A DNA stretch of 64,000 bases from Trichoplax adhaerens. Taxonomy: Eukaryota > Placozoa > Uniplacotomia > Trichoplacea > Trichoplacidae. The DNA lies in NCBI RefSeq assembly GCF_000150275.1, contig NW_002060953.1, forward strand, positions 356,340 to 420,339, in the 5' to 3' direction. Positions 1-11,398 of this stretch are shown piece after piece. A program made the position numbers and the translations under genes. Each line of letters opens with the position of its first letter. The first letter of the stretch is position 1. The notes beneath the pieces are model-generated. The model worked only from the letters and a program-made list of their open reading frames with translations. It searched no databases and was not told the origin of the DNA.

Positions 1-1466
1 ATATTTCTTTGCGCTCGCGCGGCGTATATATTCGATTTTTAGTGTTATATTTTTTATTTCCTTTTATTATCTTTTTGTTATTATTTTTCGCGTGGGTCCA
101 GGTCTTCTCTATCTAGCCATGACTTGAAGAAATGAATAAATTATTGTAATAAAGAATGGCGAGATACCTTTTGTCTTCTACCAATTTGACTTAATAACTA
201 CATTGCACAGTTGTAGAGTATGCTTTCCTCTCTAATGCTATATGCTTATATACAGCAGAGTTGCAGATCTACTGATATGTATTAACTGTTTTAGCCTAAT
301 ATTCTCTATTTGATAAACCAGCAATGCTAAAAGAAGAGAAATAATGTAGCCAATCTCCAGTTGAACTCAAGTCTATATCAGGGCTTTAGTTTAACAGCGG
401 GCTGCAAGGCATAACTAGGGCAATTGCAAGTTATAAGTTTAATTTTTGTAAGGATTAATTAACCCAATACACTGTAGTTTAAAATTTCAGACCATATCTT
501 AATTTCACGCTTCTGAGCTACTATATAGTATTATTAACCTTTAACAATGAGTCAAAAGCAATCTTTCATATCAGTTTAATATTGCTATGTTTGAATGTTA
601 TCATATAGTATTATCTCCATAAGGTATTGCATAGTATATATCTTGCTGCCGTAGGATATTGGTATACTGATATAATGATATAAATTTATCATTTGTAGAA
701 CATGTTACATGGGGCATATTTATCGTTATAGTAAGTAACAACCGTTGCTATATACGCGTAAAGCCCTGATATTTAGAAATGAAGTGAGATCTGTTCTACA
801 GGATTCAAGAGTTAAGTTGTATTACCCATTATGGTCTAACTCTTAACAAATATAAAAAATGAAATGAAACGATGTTATTGTAAGAATAAATCGAGTACAC
901 CATAGTTTGTATACTTGGGATCTTCCAACTAGATAGAGATAGAAGTTAAATGTGGTAAATGACTTCAAGTTTTGCTTTCAACTTGGAACGAACATTAATG
1001 TCTTCCACGAAATGAATCAAAAATACTAAAAAAATAAAAAGTCATTTAGCAAACCTTAAGTTAAATCTTTATTACTGCTTTCGATTAGCGGCTCTATACA
1101 AGTATTACAAATTGCCGCCAATTAATTAATTATTGGCATGATAAGTTTGATTTTTGTAAGATTCACTAATACACCTTACTGTAACTTCAAATTTGATGAA
1201 ACTCTTTCTTCCTCATTTCTAAGCTACCACATAATTGTAAGAGGCAGAAATAGCCATTTTATTCGCTTAAACATAAGTAGATCTTGACCATTTATTCCAA
1301 TTTTACGTAAAACTAATCGATCCCTCGCTCGTACATTTGTATACTATACTTGTACCTTCTACTTTACATGATATTGAGCGATATCATGGGTTGCGTTATT
1401 AAAATCGATCAATGTAATTCAGGAGTATTCATTATGCTATAACTGATTGTGATATATCTCTATATG
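1..1466. other. Intergenic AT-rich stretch, no gene seen
   Basis: I see no open frame or protein similarity on either strand and no clear tandem repeat. An AATAAA motif lies near 134 on the plus strand, which could be the end of a transcript entering from the left, but nothing upstream is visible to support that. Confidence 0.5.
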
Positions 1467-1470
1467 TAGT

Positions 1471-1736
1471 TGTTACGATGCGTAAGCTCGTCCTAATTAT
1501 AACTTTAAAAGGATACTTTTATATTATGTGCACCGGGAGTTTCTGACGAGACTATAAAAGGCTGGTGCCTGAAGATTCCTTTTTAGTTCGTTAGTCGGTT
1601 AGATAGTCAACTAGTTTTTCAATTGATATTTAATTGTAAAGTCTATAATCTTGGGTGCCAAGATTCCTTCAGTAATAAATGATAGTAAATCTCTGACTAT
1701 CTCGTCTACATCATCTGTGACGCTATAATTATACCA
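1471..1736 (+). mobile_element. Candidate solo LTR of a retrotransposon
   Basis: The segment begins TGTTACGATG and ends ATACCA, the TG...CA termini of LTRs. It is flanked on both sides by TAGT (1467-1470 and 1737-1740), a possible 4-bp target-site duplication. Inside, in the order expected for U3-R-U5, lie a TATA box (TATAAAAG, 1553-1560) and a polyadenylation signal (AATAAA, 1674-1679). The 266-bp length suits a short LTR. No internal retrotransposon sequence or second LTR follows, so recombination to a solo LTR is the simplest reading. The alternative is a chance arrangement near an unrecognised promoter. The short target duplication is the weakest part of the case. Confidence 0.5.
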
Positions 1737-1829
1737 TAGTATTCGGTCGTTGGAACTGAATTATTTGGTGATATAGCTAATCTCGCCTCTTTAAGTAGTA
1801 AGTGGCGTACTCCGCAGGATTGGCGTGTG

Positions 1830-1868
1830 TAGACTACTTTGTCACTAGTGGTGTGTGACAGTAGTCTA
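1830..1868. repeat. Imperfect inverted repeat (hairpin)
   Basis: TAGACTAC (1830-1837) pairs with GTAGTCTA (1861-1868), and TGTCAC (1840-1845) pairs with GTGACA (1855-1860). Only a TT bulge interrupts the stem, and the loop is about 9 nt. It lies about 95 bp downstream of the candidate LTR. No mobile-element ends were recognised around it. Confidence 0.5.
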
Positions 1869-2752
1869 TTGATAGATACTAAAAAAGCGTAGTGTCATCG
1901 CCATATTAAAGTATCTGTCTATAAGCTGCATATAGTGTGCAATGTGTATTTCAACACACAGCTATGATTGGATAGATAGCTTATACTATAGCATTTGCAT
2001 ACTATAACTAGTTCGATAAAATTATGTGCATGCATAATATCATTATCATCCAAGAATAAATCAAAAATATCATGATTTTCATATGGAAGGCCTTAGATTG
2101 ACGTTAAAGTTGGTAAAACTAACTATTGCCGACCTACCTTTCAAACGTACGGCCAGAAAAAATGCCCTGCCAATACCAGTACTATAATCTGTTCAATATG
2201 TTTACAGCATATCTATATATGTATTATTTTCTTATTTGGAAATTCAATGTTGAGGCATGTTTATTATTGTAATAATGATGTGTAGTAGTACACTGTTGTA
2301 AATTCGATCCCTTGCTCAATAAAAATTACACTTTGCGTACTTTACATTATCAATATGTCTATCATTGCCAAGGAAAAGTCAGTGCTGGTACAAGTTGTAC
2401 TACAGTATATGCCTTACTAAAGTTTAAAAACCCTAATCCCACCATACAATCTCTATCCTTACTAACAAATAGAATCACACTCAGATTACGCTACCAGAAT
2501 GAACGCAGTTTCTAAAATCATTCCATTTCTTTATTTGCAAACGCACATATGCTGTAAAATGAAATAGGTTGTTGCACATTGATAAGCGTAGAATGTTTAT
2601 AATTTACAATGACAGACTTTGATAAATATTAATCTCTTTTGCAGCGATATGCAATAATGTTGTAATGTAATATGAAATTTTCTCTCCAATATACTTTCTA
2701 ATGATATAAAACTGCATTATTAAACAAACCATTTACAATACATAAAGTAGGA
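1869..2752. other. Intergenic, no gene seen
   Basis: No supported coding region. A 67-codon open frame at 2312-2515 begins at TTG, resembles nothing I know and is treated as chance. Confidence 0.45.
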
Positions 2753-2758
2753 TTTATT
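2753..2758 (-). terminator. Poly(A) signal of the minus-strand mTERF gene
   Basis: TTTATT on the plus strand reads AATAAA on the minus strand, about 82 nt after the stop codon of the mTERF gene ending at 2840. The spacing suits a short 3' UTR. Confidence 0.4.
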
Positions 2759-2839
2759 TCGGTATAATATAAAACAACAACATCCGACATAGATCATAGC
2801 AATGTGGTATGTACGAGATTATTAAGAGCAATCATTGAA

Positions 2840-4232
2840 CTAGCTACAATGCTGTTCCTTGCTTCCTTCTGATTGTAATTCCATCGTATCCTTGGATTCT
2901 ATTTCGATATAATTCCTACCGTTTAGAATATCTTCCTGGAAAGCATCATCAGTAGACAACAATAATTGAGCAATTGGTACTAATTCTTTATCAACGGAGT
3001 GTTTACTCAAAGACGAATATCTATACATGATTGTATCCAAAGAGCAGCTTAGTATTGCAGCATTTTCGGCAATAACTTGATGAGAATAACCCATTTTCTT
3101 TATTAAATAATCACATTTTCGTTGAAGAGAATTTTGACTGTGTCCTAAAATGGATGGATTGAGGTCGAATATCATTCTACTTTGCTTTTCCGTAAATTTG
3201 AGCTGAATTAATGAATGAAGTTGATTAGATAGAACTTCATGACCATGTTGCAGATAGGCAGGATTGGATACCCATATCCGGCGTATTAAGTCTATATCAA
3301 TTCCTAAACTTTGATAATATCCTACTGTCTTGGCTAAACGATTTGTAGTCATTGCAATGCTTTTGGATATAACATGATGAAACCTATCTAGCATTGGATA
3401 GTCTAAGCCAATGGTTCAACCAATTTGCAATATTAGCTATAGCAACGTAAGTTAATAGTAGTATTGAAGGATGATTCGATATTATATCTTGAATGCTAGC
3501 TTTATCAGATTGATATAAACTAATCACGTCAATGACTTTTTTCAATTGTGAAATAGGTAACAATAAAATAGAAGTATGATGGGTGATTATATTATTGATA
3601 TCCAAAGGGCTTAGACCGTTATCCTTCAATAACTTCACCGTATGACGGAGATTTTGAGCGCCAACCAGAATTAATCGTGGACGCTTTATGATAATATCCC
3701 ATGCTTTAAATTTATTAAAATCGCGAGACTGTAAAAAGCTTAGTAGATTTTGGGCATCTGATTCTTGATACGTCAGAAGGAAAGAATGCTCGGAGAGTAG
3801 CTTACTCAATTTGCTTTCAGTTAAGCCTAAACTTTTAAGAAATACTAATCGAATCTTTAAAATATCTTCGTTCATGTTTAGAATTCGTGGTCTATAAATG
3901 ATCATTTGACAAATAGAACTCTTTTCTATACCTGCTTTCAATAATATCCTTATTTTGGGTTCAATGACGTCTAGCGACCAAATAATTCTATTGCGAAAAG
4001 TTTTATTTACTTTGCCGAGGTCGACACCTAACGATTGTAAATAGATTCTGCTTTGATCATCTAATGATGCATTTTTACCGGAGAAATAGGTACGTCGTAC
4101 TAAGACTATTGGATAGCATTGGGTGCATCGACTTCCAAGTAACTGCCCACAATGAGTATACATCGTTTTCTTAAACAGGTATCCAGTCATACGTGTAAAA
4201 TTGGCTTGAAATAACGAGCCTATGATCAGCAT
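2840..4232 (-). CDS. mTERF-family protein, reading frame broken once
   Basis: mTERF proteins are alpha-helical-repeat nucleic-acid-binding proteins that act in mitochondrial transcription, rRNA handling or ribosome assembly. Two overlapping minus-strand frames make up one protein. The first runs from ATG at 4232 (an upstream TTG at 4256 is not used here) to a stop at 3384. The second is open from above 3394 to the stop at 2840. Both show the family's repeated pattern of LG, a hydrophobic helix and a P-x-hydrophobic turn, for example YLQSLGVDLG and FLKSLGLTES, then YYQSLGIDID in the second part. The best join lies near 3405-3412: after ...WLNHW the other frame reads GLDYPMLDRF, a natural mTERF continuation. 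No GT-AG intron fits. It is therefore a one-base indel (genuine or an assembly error). The N terminus is basic and hydrophobic, compatible with mitochondrial import. The paralogue at 6183 is divergent to it. Confidence 0.75.
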
Positions 4233-4256
4233 TGTGCCAGGAAAGTTTGCCTTCAA

Positions 4257-5221
4257 CGATTACGTGTCAATTTCTACGTATTCTTGCTATCATCCCTACT
4301 ACCAGCTGATTTTATCCTACAATCTTGCAAAGTTCATTTAACACAATATTATGCATTTTTTTTTTCAATTGAAGGAGAATGAAGTCATTGTGCATGACTA
4401 CAGCAGTATCCTAGGGGGGAAATAAGCAAAGGGAATCAAAGGTTACCTGATTCTATCCAGTCTGCAATCAACTTGCGACCATCATGGACATGAGCCAAAC
4501 CACAAATCGGCACACTAAATGATCTCGTACCCACGTCGTCTACGTTCCAAGATGGAAGATGGCGTCAGTAGATGGCTAATACTAGTCTATCTTGTACAGC
4601 TACGATACTAACAATATTATCCTATACTAGAATAGTTATTCTGTATATCAAATTAGCCTATGCCACTTGGATCAGCTATGCAATACAGCCAACGATGATT
4701 TATTTCAACACTTTGTGGAAGGATTTTCTACTGCAGCATGCTTCTGAGCTCGCTGTGGCTGCTTCGTAGGATAGTGTATGAAAGGGTAGTCTACTCCTCT
4801 ACAGGACTATATCGTGTAATACAGACTGACAAGATGGAAGGACATGGAGCTGATCAAGCCGAGTCTAGTTTTTCACGCCCTACCAGTTAGCCTACTGTAG
4901 CCAGTGATGGAAAGTAGTGTATGGGACCTACAAGTAGCAACAGGATGTGGAAAGGCAGTATGCTGCATTCAGCTGCGGCAGTCCAGCAGAGGTGCAAGCT
5001 AGCAGCTGCAAGTTCCAGCTTTCCAGCTCGAGAAATCGATCCAATTGGCAATAGTGGCGATAGTACAGTATTATTCAATCGATGAGGATCAACATGCAAC
5101 ATTGAAAAGGGGAGAATACTAGCGAATTGATTGCTATACTACGCTACCAGTGGTAGACGGTTTTATTTTCTGGATAGGTGTGTGCTGCAATGATATTGAG
5201 CGCATCCATTTTCAACGTGGA
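4257..5221. other. Shared 5' flank between divergent mTERF genes
   Basis: This is the spacer between the two head-to-head mTERF genes. It holds two short open frames (4572-4769 plus, 4887-5102 minus) with no recognisable similarity. The stretch from about 4940 to 5040 is unusually rich in CAGCTG/GCAGCTGC-type words. Promoter elements for both genes probably lie here, but none can be named. Confidence 0.4.
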
Positions 5222-6184
5222 AGCTTAGCGACAGAGATCAAGAAAGAAAGCAACATTCAAGGAGCCTACAAGCAATCTAGAGGTATCACCAGGGACAAAC
5301 GTTAGTCAACGCATTGGAAGTGATTTGTAATTGAAAGCCTAGCGACAGAGATCAAGAAAGAAAGCAACATTCTAGGAGCCTACAAGCAATCTAGAGGTAT
5401 CACCAGGGACAAACGTTAGTCAACGCATTGGAAGTGATTTGTAATTGAAGCCATCGATCATCAGACAGAGATCGAGAAAGAAAGCAACATTCAAGGAGCC
5501 TACAAGCAATCTAGAGGTATCACCAGGGACAAACGTTAGTCAACGCATTGGAACTGATTTGTAATTGAAGCCATCGATCATCAGACAGAGATCAAGAAAG
5601 AAAGCAACACCCAAGGAGCCTACAAGCAATCTAGAGGTATCAGCAGGGACAAACGTTAGTCAACGCATTGGAAGTGATTTGTAATTGAAGCCATCGATCA
5701 TCAGACAGAGATCAAGAAAGAAAGCAACACCCAAGGAGCCTACAAGCAATCTAGAGGTATCACCAGGGACAAACGTTAGTCAACGCATTGGAAGTGATTT
5801 GTAATTGAAGCCATCGATCATCAGACAGAGATCGAGAAAGAAAGCAACATTCAAGGAGCCTACAAGCAATCTAGAGGTATCACCAGGGACAAACGTTAGT
5901 CAACGCATTGGAAGTGATTTGTAATTGAAGCCATCGATCATCAGACAGAGATCAAGAAAGAAAGCAACATTCAAGGAGCCTACAAGCAATCTAGAGGTAT
6001 CACCAGGGACAAACGTTAGTCAACGCATTGGAAGTGATTTATAATTGAAGCCATCGATCATCAGACAGAGATCAAGAAAGAAAGCAACACCCAAGGAGCC
6101 TACAAGCAATCTAGAGGTATCACCAGGGACAAACGTTAGTCAACGCATTGGAAGTGATTTATAATTGAAGCCATCGATCATCAT
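5222..6184. repeat. 120-bp tandem repeat, 8 copies, abutting the mTERF start
   Basis: The word acagagatca (atcg in some copies) recurs at 5231, 5345, 5465, 5585, 5705, 5825, 5945 and 6065. The first period is 114 bp and all later ones are exactly 120 bp. Copies differ by only a few substitutions (ttcaagg/cccaagg, caagaa/cgagaa, ttgtaa/ttataa). The array stops where the gene begins: the last unit start, gccatcgatcatc, runs straight into ATG at 6183. The unit is a multiple of three. The frame shared with the downstream CDS is open for 39 codons per unit and closed once by TAA, so it is not coding for one long protein. It is probably 5' UTR or proximal promoter that amplified recently. Confidence 0.9.
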
Positions 6185-7277
6185 GTGGCAGCTTGCAAGA
6201 TCGATCATGACGATCGGCCGGTCATTAAGACATCATCAATGCAATTATGTATGGCTAGCAAAACGAAGCCACTTCTTTAAAAAGTTGAAAAAAATCACCC
6301 CTACAACTCAATATTTATACTCATTAGGTGCTGATGTGGAGAAATTGCTATTACAAAATGCTCCTATAACCAAGAGAAAGGTAGATATAGTTCAAGATCA
6401 TGTTGCATTCTTGCAAAATTTAGGCATCAGTGAAGACTCGTTAAGTATCGTTATAACCAAAGGCCATCGTTTTATATTAGCAGCAAGGCCTGAATTGCAA
6501 CAACGTATCGAGTTTTTCACCGATTTAGGCATGACAAAAGACGATGTGGTCGGAATGATTGTTACCTTTCCTAAATTAATGACGATGCATACAGTACGCG
6601 AGATACTACCTCGTATTGATTACTTGCGATCAATCATCTCAACCGATAAAGCGATAGCTACCATCATTCAGAGCAATCCGACATCTTTAAATTATTCCCC
6701 ATTGAAATTGCAAGAGCGAATTGATATTTTCCGAAATGGCTTTTTGAAATTCGATGTTCAAGATATTGAAAAGATTATTATCGATTGTCCACGATTATTA
6801 TCCATCAAGAGCAGTTCTTCGACACGTTCCTTACTTTGGTTGAAAAACAATTATTTTAGTCAAGATCAAATACAACAAATAATCCTAAAATATCCTTGCT
6901 TCGTAACCCTCGACTTGGCCAAAATTGATGCCATTTGGAAATGGATGAATAAGACTGGTTTAATCTTTACTAACAAGAAGAATGATAATCCTCATCGTAA
7001 ACAGTCAAGATCACTTATTCAACAGTTACAGGAAAAACTGAAATCACCTTATGAAGTTAGAGATATTGTCGAATATCCGAATGTATTTGGTGAACCCCTA
7101 GAAAAACTTCGAAATCGAATTCGATATGTAACCTCATTACAGATTCTTGATGAGAAACTTATTCCATTTGAAGATTTAGTCAAATTTGATGATCGAGCAT
7201 TTGCAGAGACAATAGCGGAATCGAACTACAAAAGTTATCAGCGATTTGTGGCTAGACAGTCAGCATCTCCTTGGTAA
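6183..7277 (+). CDS. mTERF-family mitochondrial protein
   Basis: A single-exon frame of 364 codons from ATG at 6183 to TAA at 7277. The frame can be extended 18 nt upstream to a TTG, but that segment belongs to the tandem repeat, so ATG is preferred. The N terminus MWQLARSIMTIGRSLRHH is rich in Arg and hydroxyl residues and lacks acids, as in mitochondrial presequences. From about residue 45 onward come the ~30-residue mTERF helical repeats, each with LG near the start and a P-x-hydrophobic turn near the end (YLYSLGADVE, FLQNLGISED, FFTDLGMTKD, IIDCPRLLSI, ILKYPCFVTL). The family binds mitochondrial DNA or RNA; which vertebrate MTERF1-4 it matches cannot be decided by eye. It is divergent to a second mTERF gene with broken frame and has eight 120-bp repeats directly upstream. 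Confidence 0.85.
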   Translation: MWQLARSIMTIGRSLRHHQCNYVWLAKRSHFFKKLKKITPTTQYLYSLGADVEKLLLQNAPITKRKVDIVQDHVAFLQNLGISEDSLSIVITKGHRFILAARPELQQRIEFFTDLGMTKDDVVGMIVTFPKLMTMHTVREILPRIDYLRSIISTDKAIATIIQSNPTSLNYSPLKLQERIDIFRNGFLKFDVQDIEKIIIDCPRLLSIKSSSSTRSLLWLKNNYFSQDQIQQIILKYPCFVTLDLAKIDAIWKWMNKTGLIFTNKKNDNPHRKQSRSLIQQLQEKLKSPYEVRDIVEYPNVFGEPLEKLRNRIRYVTSLQILDEKLIPFEDLVKFDDRAFAETIAESNYKSYQRFVARQSASPW

Positions 7278-9057
7278 TTGAGGTCTTTTACCGCTATGAT
7301 TTTGCATCCTATGCCAACCCAAACTACCAGACTATAATCTACTTTTTGAAAAATTTATTCTATTTATTACAGCGCTTTCCAAATTAGTATACATGTCATA
7401 TGAATATGGTAAATAACTCAAAAGCTATCAACTATAATGTACAGGCGATTTATTAATGCCATGATATCTGACATCTCTCTTGAAATCATTTCTGATTTCG
7501 ATTCTACGCGTACAGACATTACAATACTTTTAGGATGGTGAATTACAGACTTAACTTAATACCAAATACATGATTTATCCTTGCAAGTTTCTGGTAACGT
7601 CATGACTTTACTAAGCAAGTTTCCTATAGCTCTACATCTCTATCCTCTATTGCTCATTATTCTACAAGCTATCCCACAAGTGATCCTATTTGCTAATACT
7701 TGTTGGATACATACAGGCAGAATTATAACGTATACACGTATTTTAAAAATGAATTGAAATATCCATTTTCTCTCTATGAAGTTCTTATTACACTTAAGAG
7801 TCTGCACTCATTAATACATGAAATAATTATGAAATGATATACAATTCCAATATTGATGGCAACTGGATCAGCTGATCTTTGTTACAAGAAATAAAACCGA
7901 TTTAGCGTAAGATATCTTCAGAAATATGATAAACTATGATTAGGTTAAGTCATCCACTCATAGGTATGAAGAAAGTAACCGTGTCGCAAATGATGTGATG
8001 TACTATTTTCACTATATCTTAAACTAATAACGTTTGTACACTACTTATATATAGGGTATGGGTACATATGGGCAGTTTTTTGTCTTTAGAGCAAAAGTTG
8101 ATCATGTCATTCAGTTTATAAATATCTTTTCAATAAACGATTTATTTTATTATTGAATGCATCGTAACAACATTGCTATTCAATTACAAATTAGGTAGCG
8201 TCTGTACAGTATAGCATATACGAGTAGGAAATATTGAAATAAGGTTGATTGCTATTTATAACTCTGTATTTCTTCACGCAGATCGCATGCATTGTAGCAC
8301 TGCATGTGATATATTTGCAATGCAATCAAACTATTTCTACTCAATACATACGTGCATACTATTAATAGCAGCAAGTATGGTAGCGTTAATGCTTCTACAT
8401 TAGTCAATGCTGTGTAGCTTGGACTTTTTCACCTACAAACGATTGCTGTCTATTTTTAACTGGTAATTCATTTTTTTCCGGTGGATGTCAAAGTTTTGAC
8501 CGTCCGTTCGTTAGTACCAATGACGATTTGTAAATTGATTATGATGTCTAAAGTGAATATCGACAGTCTACTTGCAAGTTTTTATGCCATCTTACAGTCT
8601 AAGCCTGGCTAGCTCGTGTTCTGTCAGAATTAGTTGTATGTTCGTCAATGATGAGCAATCGCAAACGGTGGAAAAGCTCTCCCATTTTTAGGAATAGATA
8701 TGCGTAGTAAGTCGAATCCTACAGTATGACGTCATACTATATTATGCTTACTAGGCAAAAAAATGAGCTTTGCTGTAACTAGTTTGCAAGATTTATACCT
8801 GTACAGTTTGAGCCAAGTCGAGTTAGCTATTGGCAATCAGCAGTGCAAGCAAAGCAGACTATTTTGTATCCACGATATAAGTACATACTCGTAATATTGC
8901 ATATTTACTGGGGACGATGATGAGTAATCGCCAAATGGTAGAAAATGCTTTTAGGTTTTTCGAGGCAGATACCATACTATAAATAGACATGTGTAGTTTG
9001 TAAAGTATGATGCAATATTGCGTTTACTCCTGTTTTCAGCCCACTCTTTTACTACCA
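7278..9057. other. Intergenic, no gene seen
   Basis: No coding region is supported. Two diverged copies of a roughly 75-bp segment (about 8645-8720 and 8918-8995) share the pattern gatgagtaatcgc...ggtagaaaatgct...atagacatgtgtagt. AATAAA motifs near 7890 and 8134 could end the mTERF transcript. Confidence 0.4.
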
Positions 9058-10712
9058 TTGACGTCGATGTTGCAAACTTGGACGCTTCTTTATAATTCTA
9101 ATCTGAGCTAAGCTAAGCTAGTTAGTGGCAAGGACAACTATATCTATGTCGATGTTACAAACTCGTACGCTTCTTTATAATTCTAATCAGAGCTAAGCTA
9201 AGCTAGTTAGTGGCAAGGACAACTATCTGATGTCGATGTTGCAAACTCGTGCGCTTCTTTATAATTCTAATCAGAGCTAAGCTAAGCAAGTTAGTGGCGA
9301 GGACAACTATATCGATGTCGATGTTGCAAACTTGTAGCCTTCTTTATAATTCTAATCTGAGCTAAGCTAAGCTAGTTAGTGGCAAGGACAACTATATCTA
9401 TGTCGATGTTACAAACTCGTACGCTTCTTTATAATTCTAATATGAGCTAAGGTAAGCTAGTTAGTGGCAAGGACAACTATATCGATGTCGATGTTGCAAA
9501 CTTGTAGCCTTCTTTATAAGTCTAATCTGAGCTAAGCTAAGCTAGTTAGTGGCAAGGACAACTATCTATGTCGATGTTACAAACTCGTACGCTTCTTTAT
9601 AAGTCTAATCTGAGCTAAGCTAAGCTAGTTAGTGGCAAGGACAACTATCTATGTCGATGTTACAAACTCGTACGCTTCTTTATAATTCTAATCAGAGCTA
9701 AGCTAAGCTAGTTAGTGGCAAGGACAACTATATCGATGTCGATGTTGCAAACTTGTAGCCTTCTTTATAATTCTAATATGAGCTAAGCTAGTTAGTGGCA
9801 AGGACAACTATATCTATGTCGATGTTGCAAACTTGTAGCCTTCTTTATAATTCTAAGCTAAGCTAGTTAGTGGCAAGGACAACTATATCTATGTCGATGT
9901 TGCAAACTTGTAGCCTTCTTTATAATTCTAATCTGAGCTAAGCTAAGCTAGTTAGTGGCAAGGACAACTATATCTATGTCGATGTTGCAAACTTGTAGCC
10001 TTCTTTATAATTCTAATCTGAGCTAAGCTAAGCTAGTTAGTGGCAAGGACAACTATATCGATGTCGATGTTGCAGACTTGTAGCCTTCTTTATAAGTCTA
10101 ATCTGAGCTAAGCTAAGCTAGTTAGTGGCAAGGACAACTATCTATGTCGATGTTACAAACTCGTGCGCTTCTTTATAATTCTAATCAGAGCTAAGCTAGT
10201 TAGTGGCAAGGACAACTATATCGATATCGATATTGCAGACTTGTAGCCTTCTTTATAATTCTAATCTGAGCTAAGCTAAGCTAGTTAGTGGCAAGGACAA
10301 CTATATCTATGTCGATGTTGCAGACTTGTAGCCTTCTTTATAATTCTAATCAGAGCTAAGCTAAGCTAGTTAGTGGCAAGGACAACTATATCTATGTCGA
10401 TGTTGCAAACTTGTAGCCTTCTTTATAATTCTAATCTGAGCTAAGCTAGTTAGTGGCAAGGACAACTATATCTATGTCGATGTTGCAAACTTGTAGCCTT
10501 CTTTATAATTCTAATCTGAGCTAAGCTAAGCTAGTTAGTGGCAAGGACAACTAAGCCGATGTTGCAAACTTGTAGCCTTCTTTATAATTCTAATCTGAGC
10601 TAAGCTAAGCTAGTTAGTGGCAAGGACAACTAAGCCGATGTTGCAAACTTGTAGCCTTCTTTATAATTCTAACCTGAGCTAAGCTAGGCTAGTTGGTGGC
10701 AAAGACAGCTAT
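9058..10712. repeat. 85-bp satellite array, about 20 copies
   Basis: The word ttctttataa marks each unit (9086, 9171, 9255, 9340 and so on to about 10660), giving a period of mostly 79-85 bp. The unit reads roughly gatgtcgatgttgcaaac, then ttgtagccttctttataa, then ttctaatctgagctaagc, then taagctagttagtggcaagg, then acaactatatct. Within it the short motif AGCTA repeats two or three times, and gain or loss of that motif explains much of the length variation. Two unit subtypes alternate (acttgtagcc and actcgtacgc). No frame stays open. The last unit decays around 10690-10720. Confidence 0.93.
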
Positions 10713-11398
10713 ATCTATGTAACAAAGCTGACTATATCTTATTCTACTGCTACAACTCACAATAAAGTTAGACAAAATCAATTTGAGATCAAATTCCGCT
10801 CACTAATAGTTTACAAAGATTGAAGGTTGGTGTAAACTAGTGTAAAATAAGCTAGAACAATTTTTCTAGTCAATCAATGTCTTCCTTCTCTACTCGCAGG
10901 CTCGATGTTCTACATCAACCTTGGTTTGATAATTTCCCCTGGTACAGTAGGTCAACTCCTACATAGATCATCCATCTAAACTTAGCCATGATTCACCTTG
11001 ACTGCAAGCAGTGATAGCATAGTACAACATGGACTCATACTCTCTCTTTGAAGAGATTTAATTTCAAGCTTAGCTACGCGTTGCCATCGAGATTTGGCAA
11101 TCGATGAGACCTTTGCCTTGCCAGTTCACTTTATACTGGCGCACTCTACTACCCCAAACAGGACTATAGCGTTAAGAAGATATCGCATTCAGTAGCGCTC
11201 GATTATAGAGTTTACTGCATGTTGTAACAATTCTGTAAAGTGTATCAATAACAATAATGCTTCGTCAGCAATCTCCCTCAGGCTACCCAACCACATATAA
11301 ACGCTAGTATCGTTCTGAGTCAGACTCCTATCAGCCATTTTACTTCAGGAAGAACCTCCATCAGATTGGCAATAGCTCACTGTCCAAGAGAAATAAGC
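10713..11398. other. 5' flank of DIS3L2
   Basis: No supported coding sequence. It presumably carries the DIS3L2 promoter, but no convincing core element was found. Confidence 0.35.

Noticed and set aside
2312-2515. 67-codon plus-strand ORF
   Set aside because: Starts at TTG, no similarity, AT-rich chance frame.
4572-5102. Two short ORFs between the mTERF genes
   Set aside because: No family signal; overlapping a probable promoter region.
5222-6184. CRISPR-like array
   Set aside because: The whole 120-bp unit repeats with no unique spacers; it is a plain tandem repeat in a eukaryotic context. The same applies to the arrays at 9.1, 37.3 and 44.8 kb.
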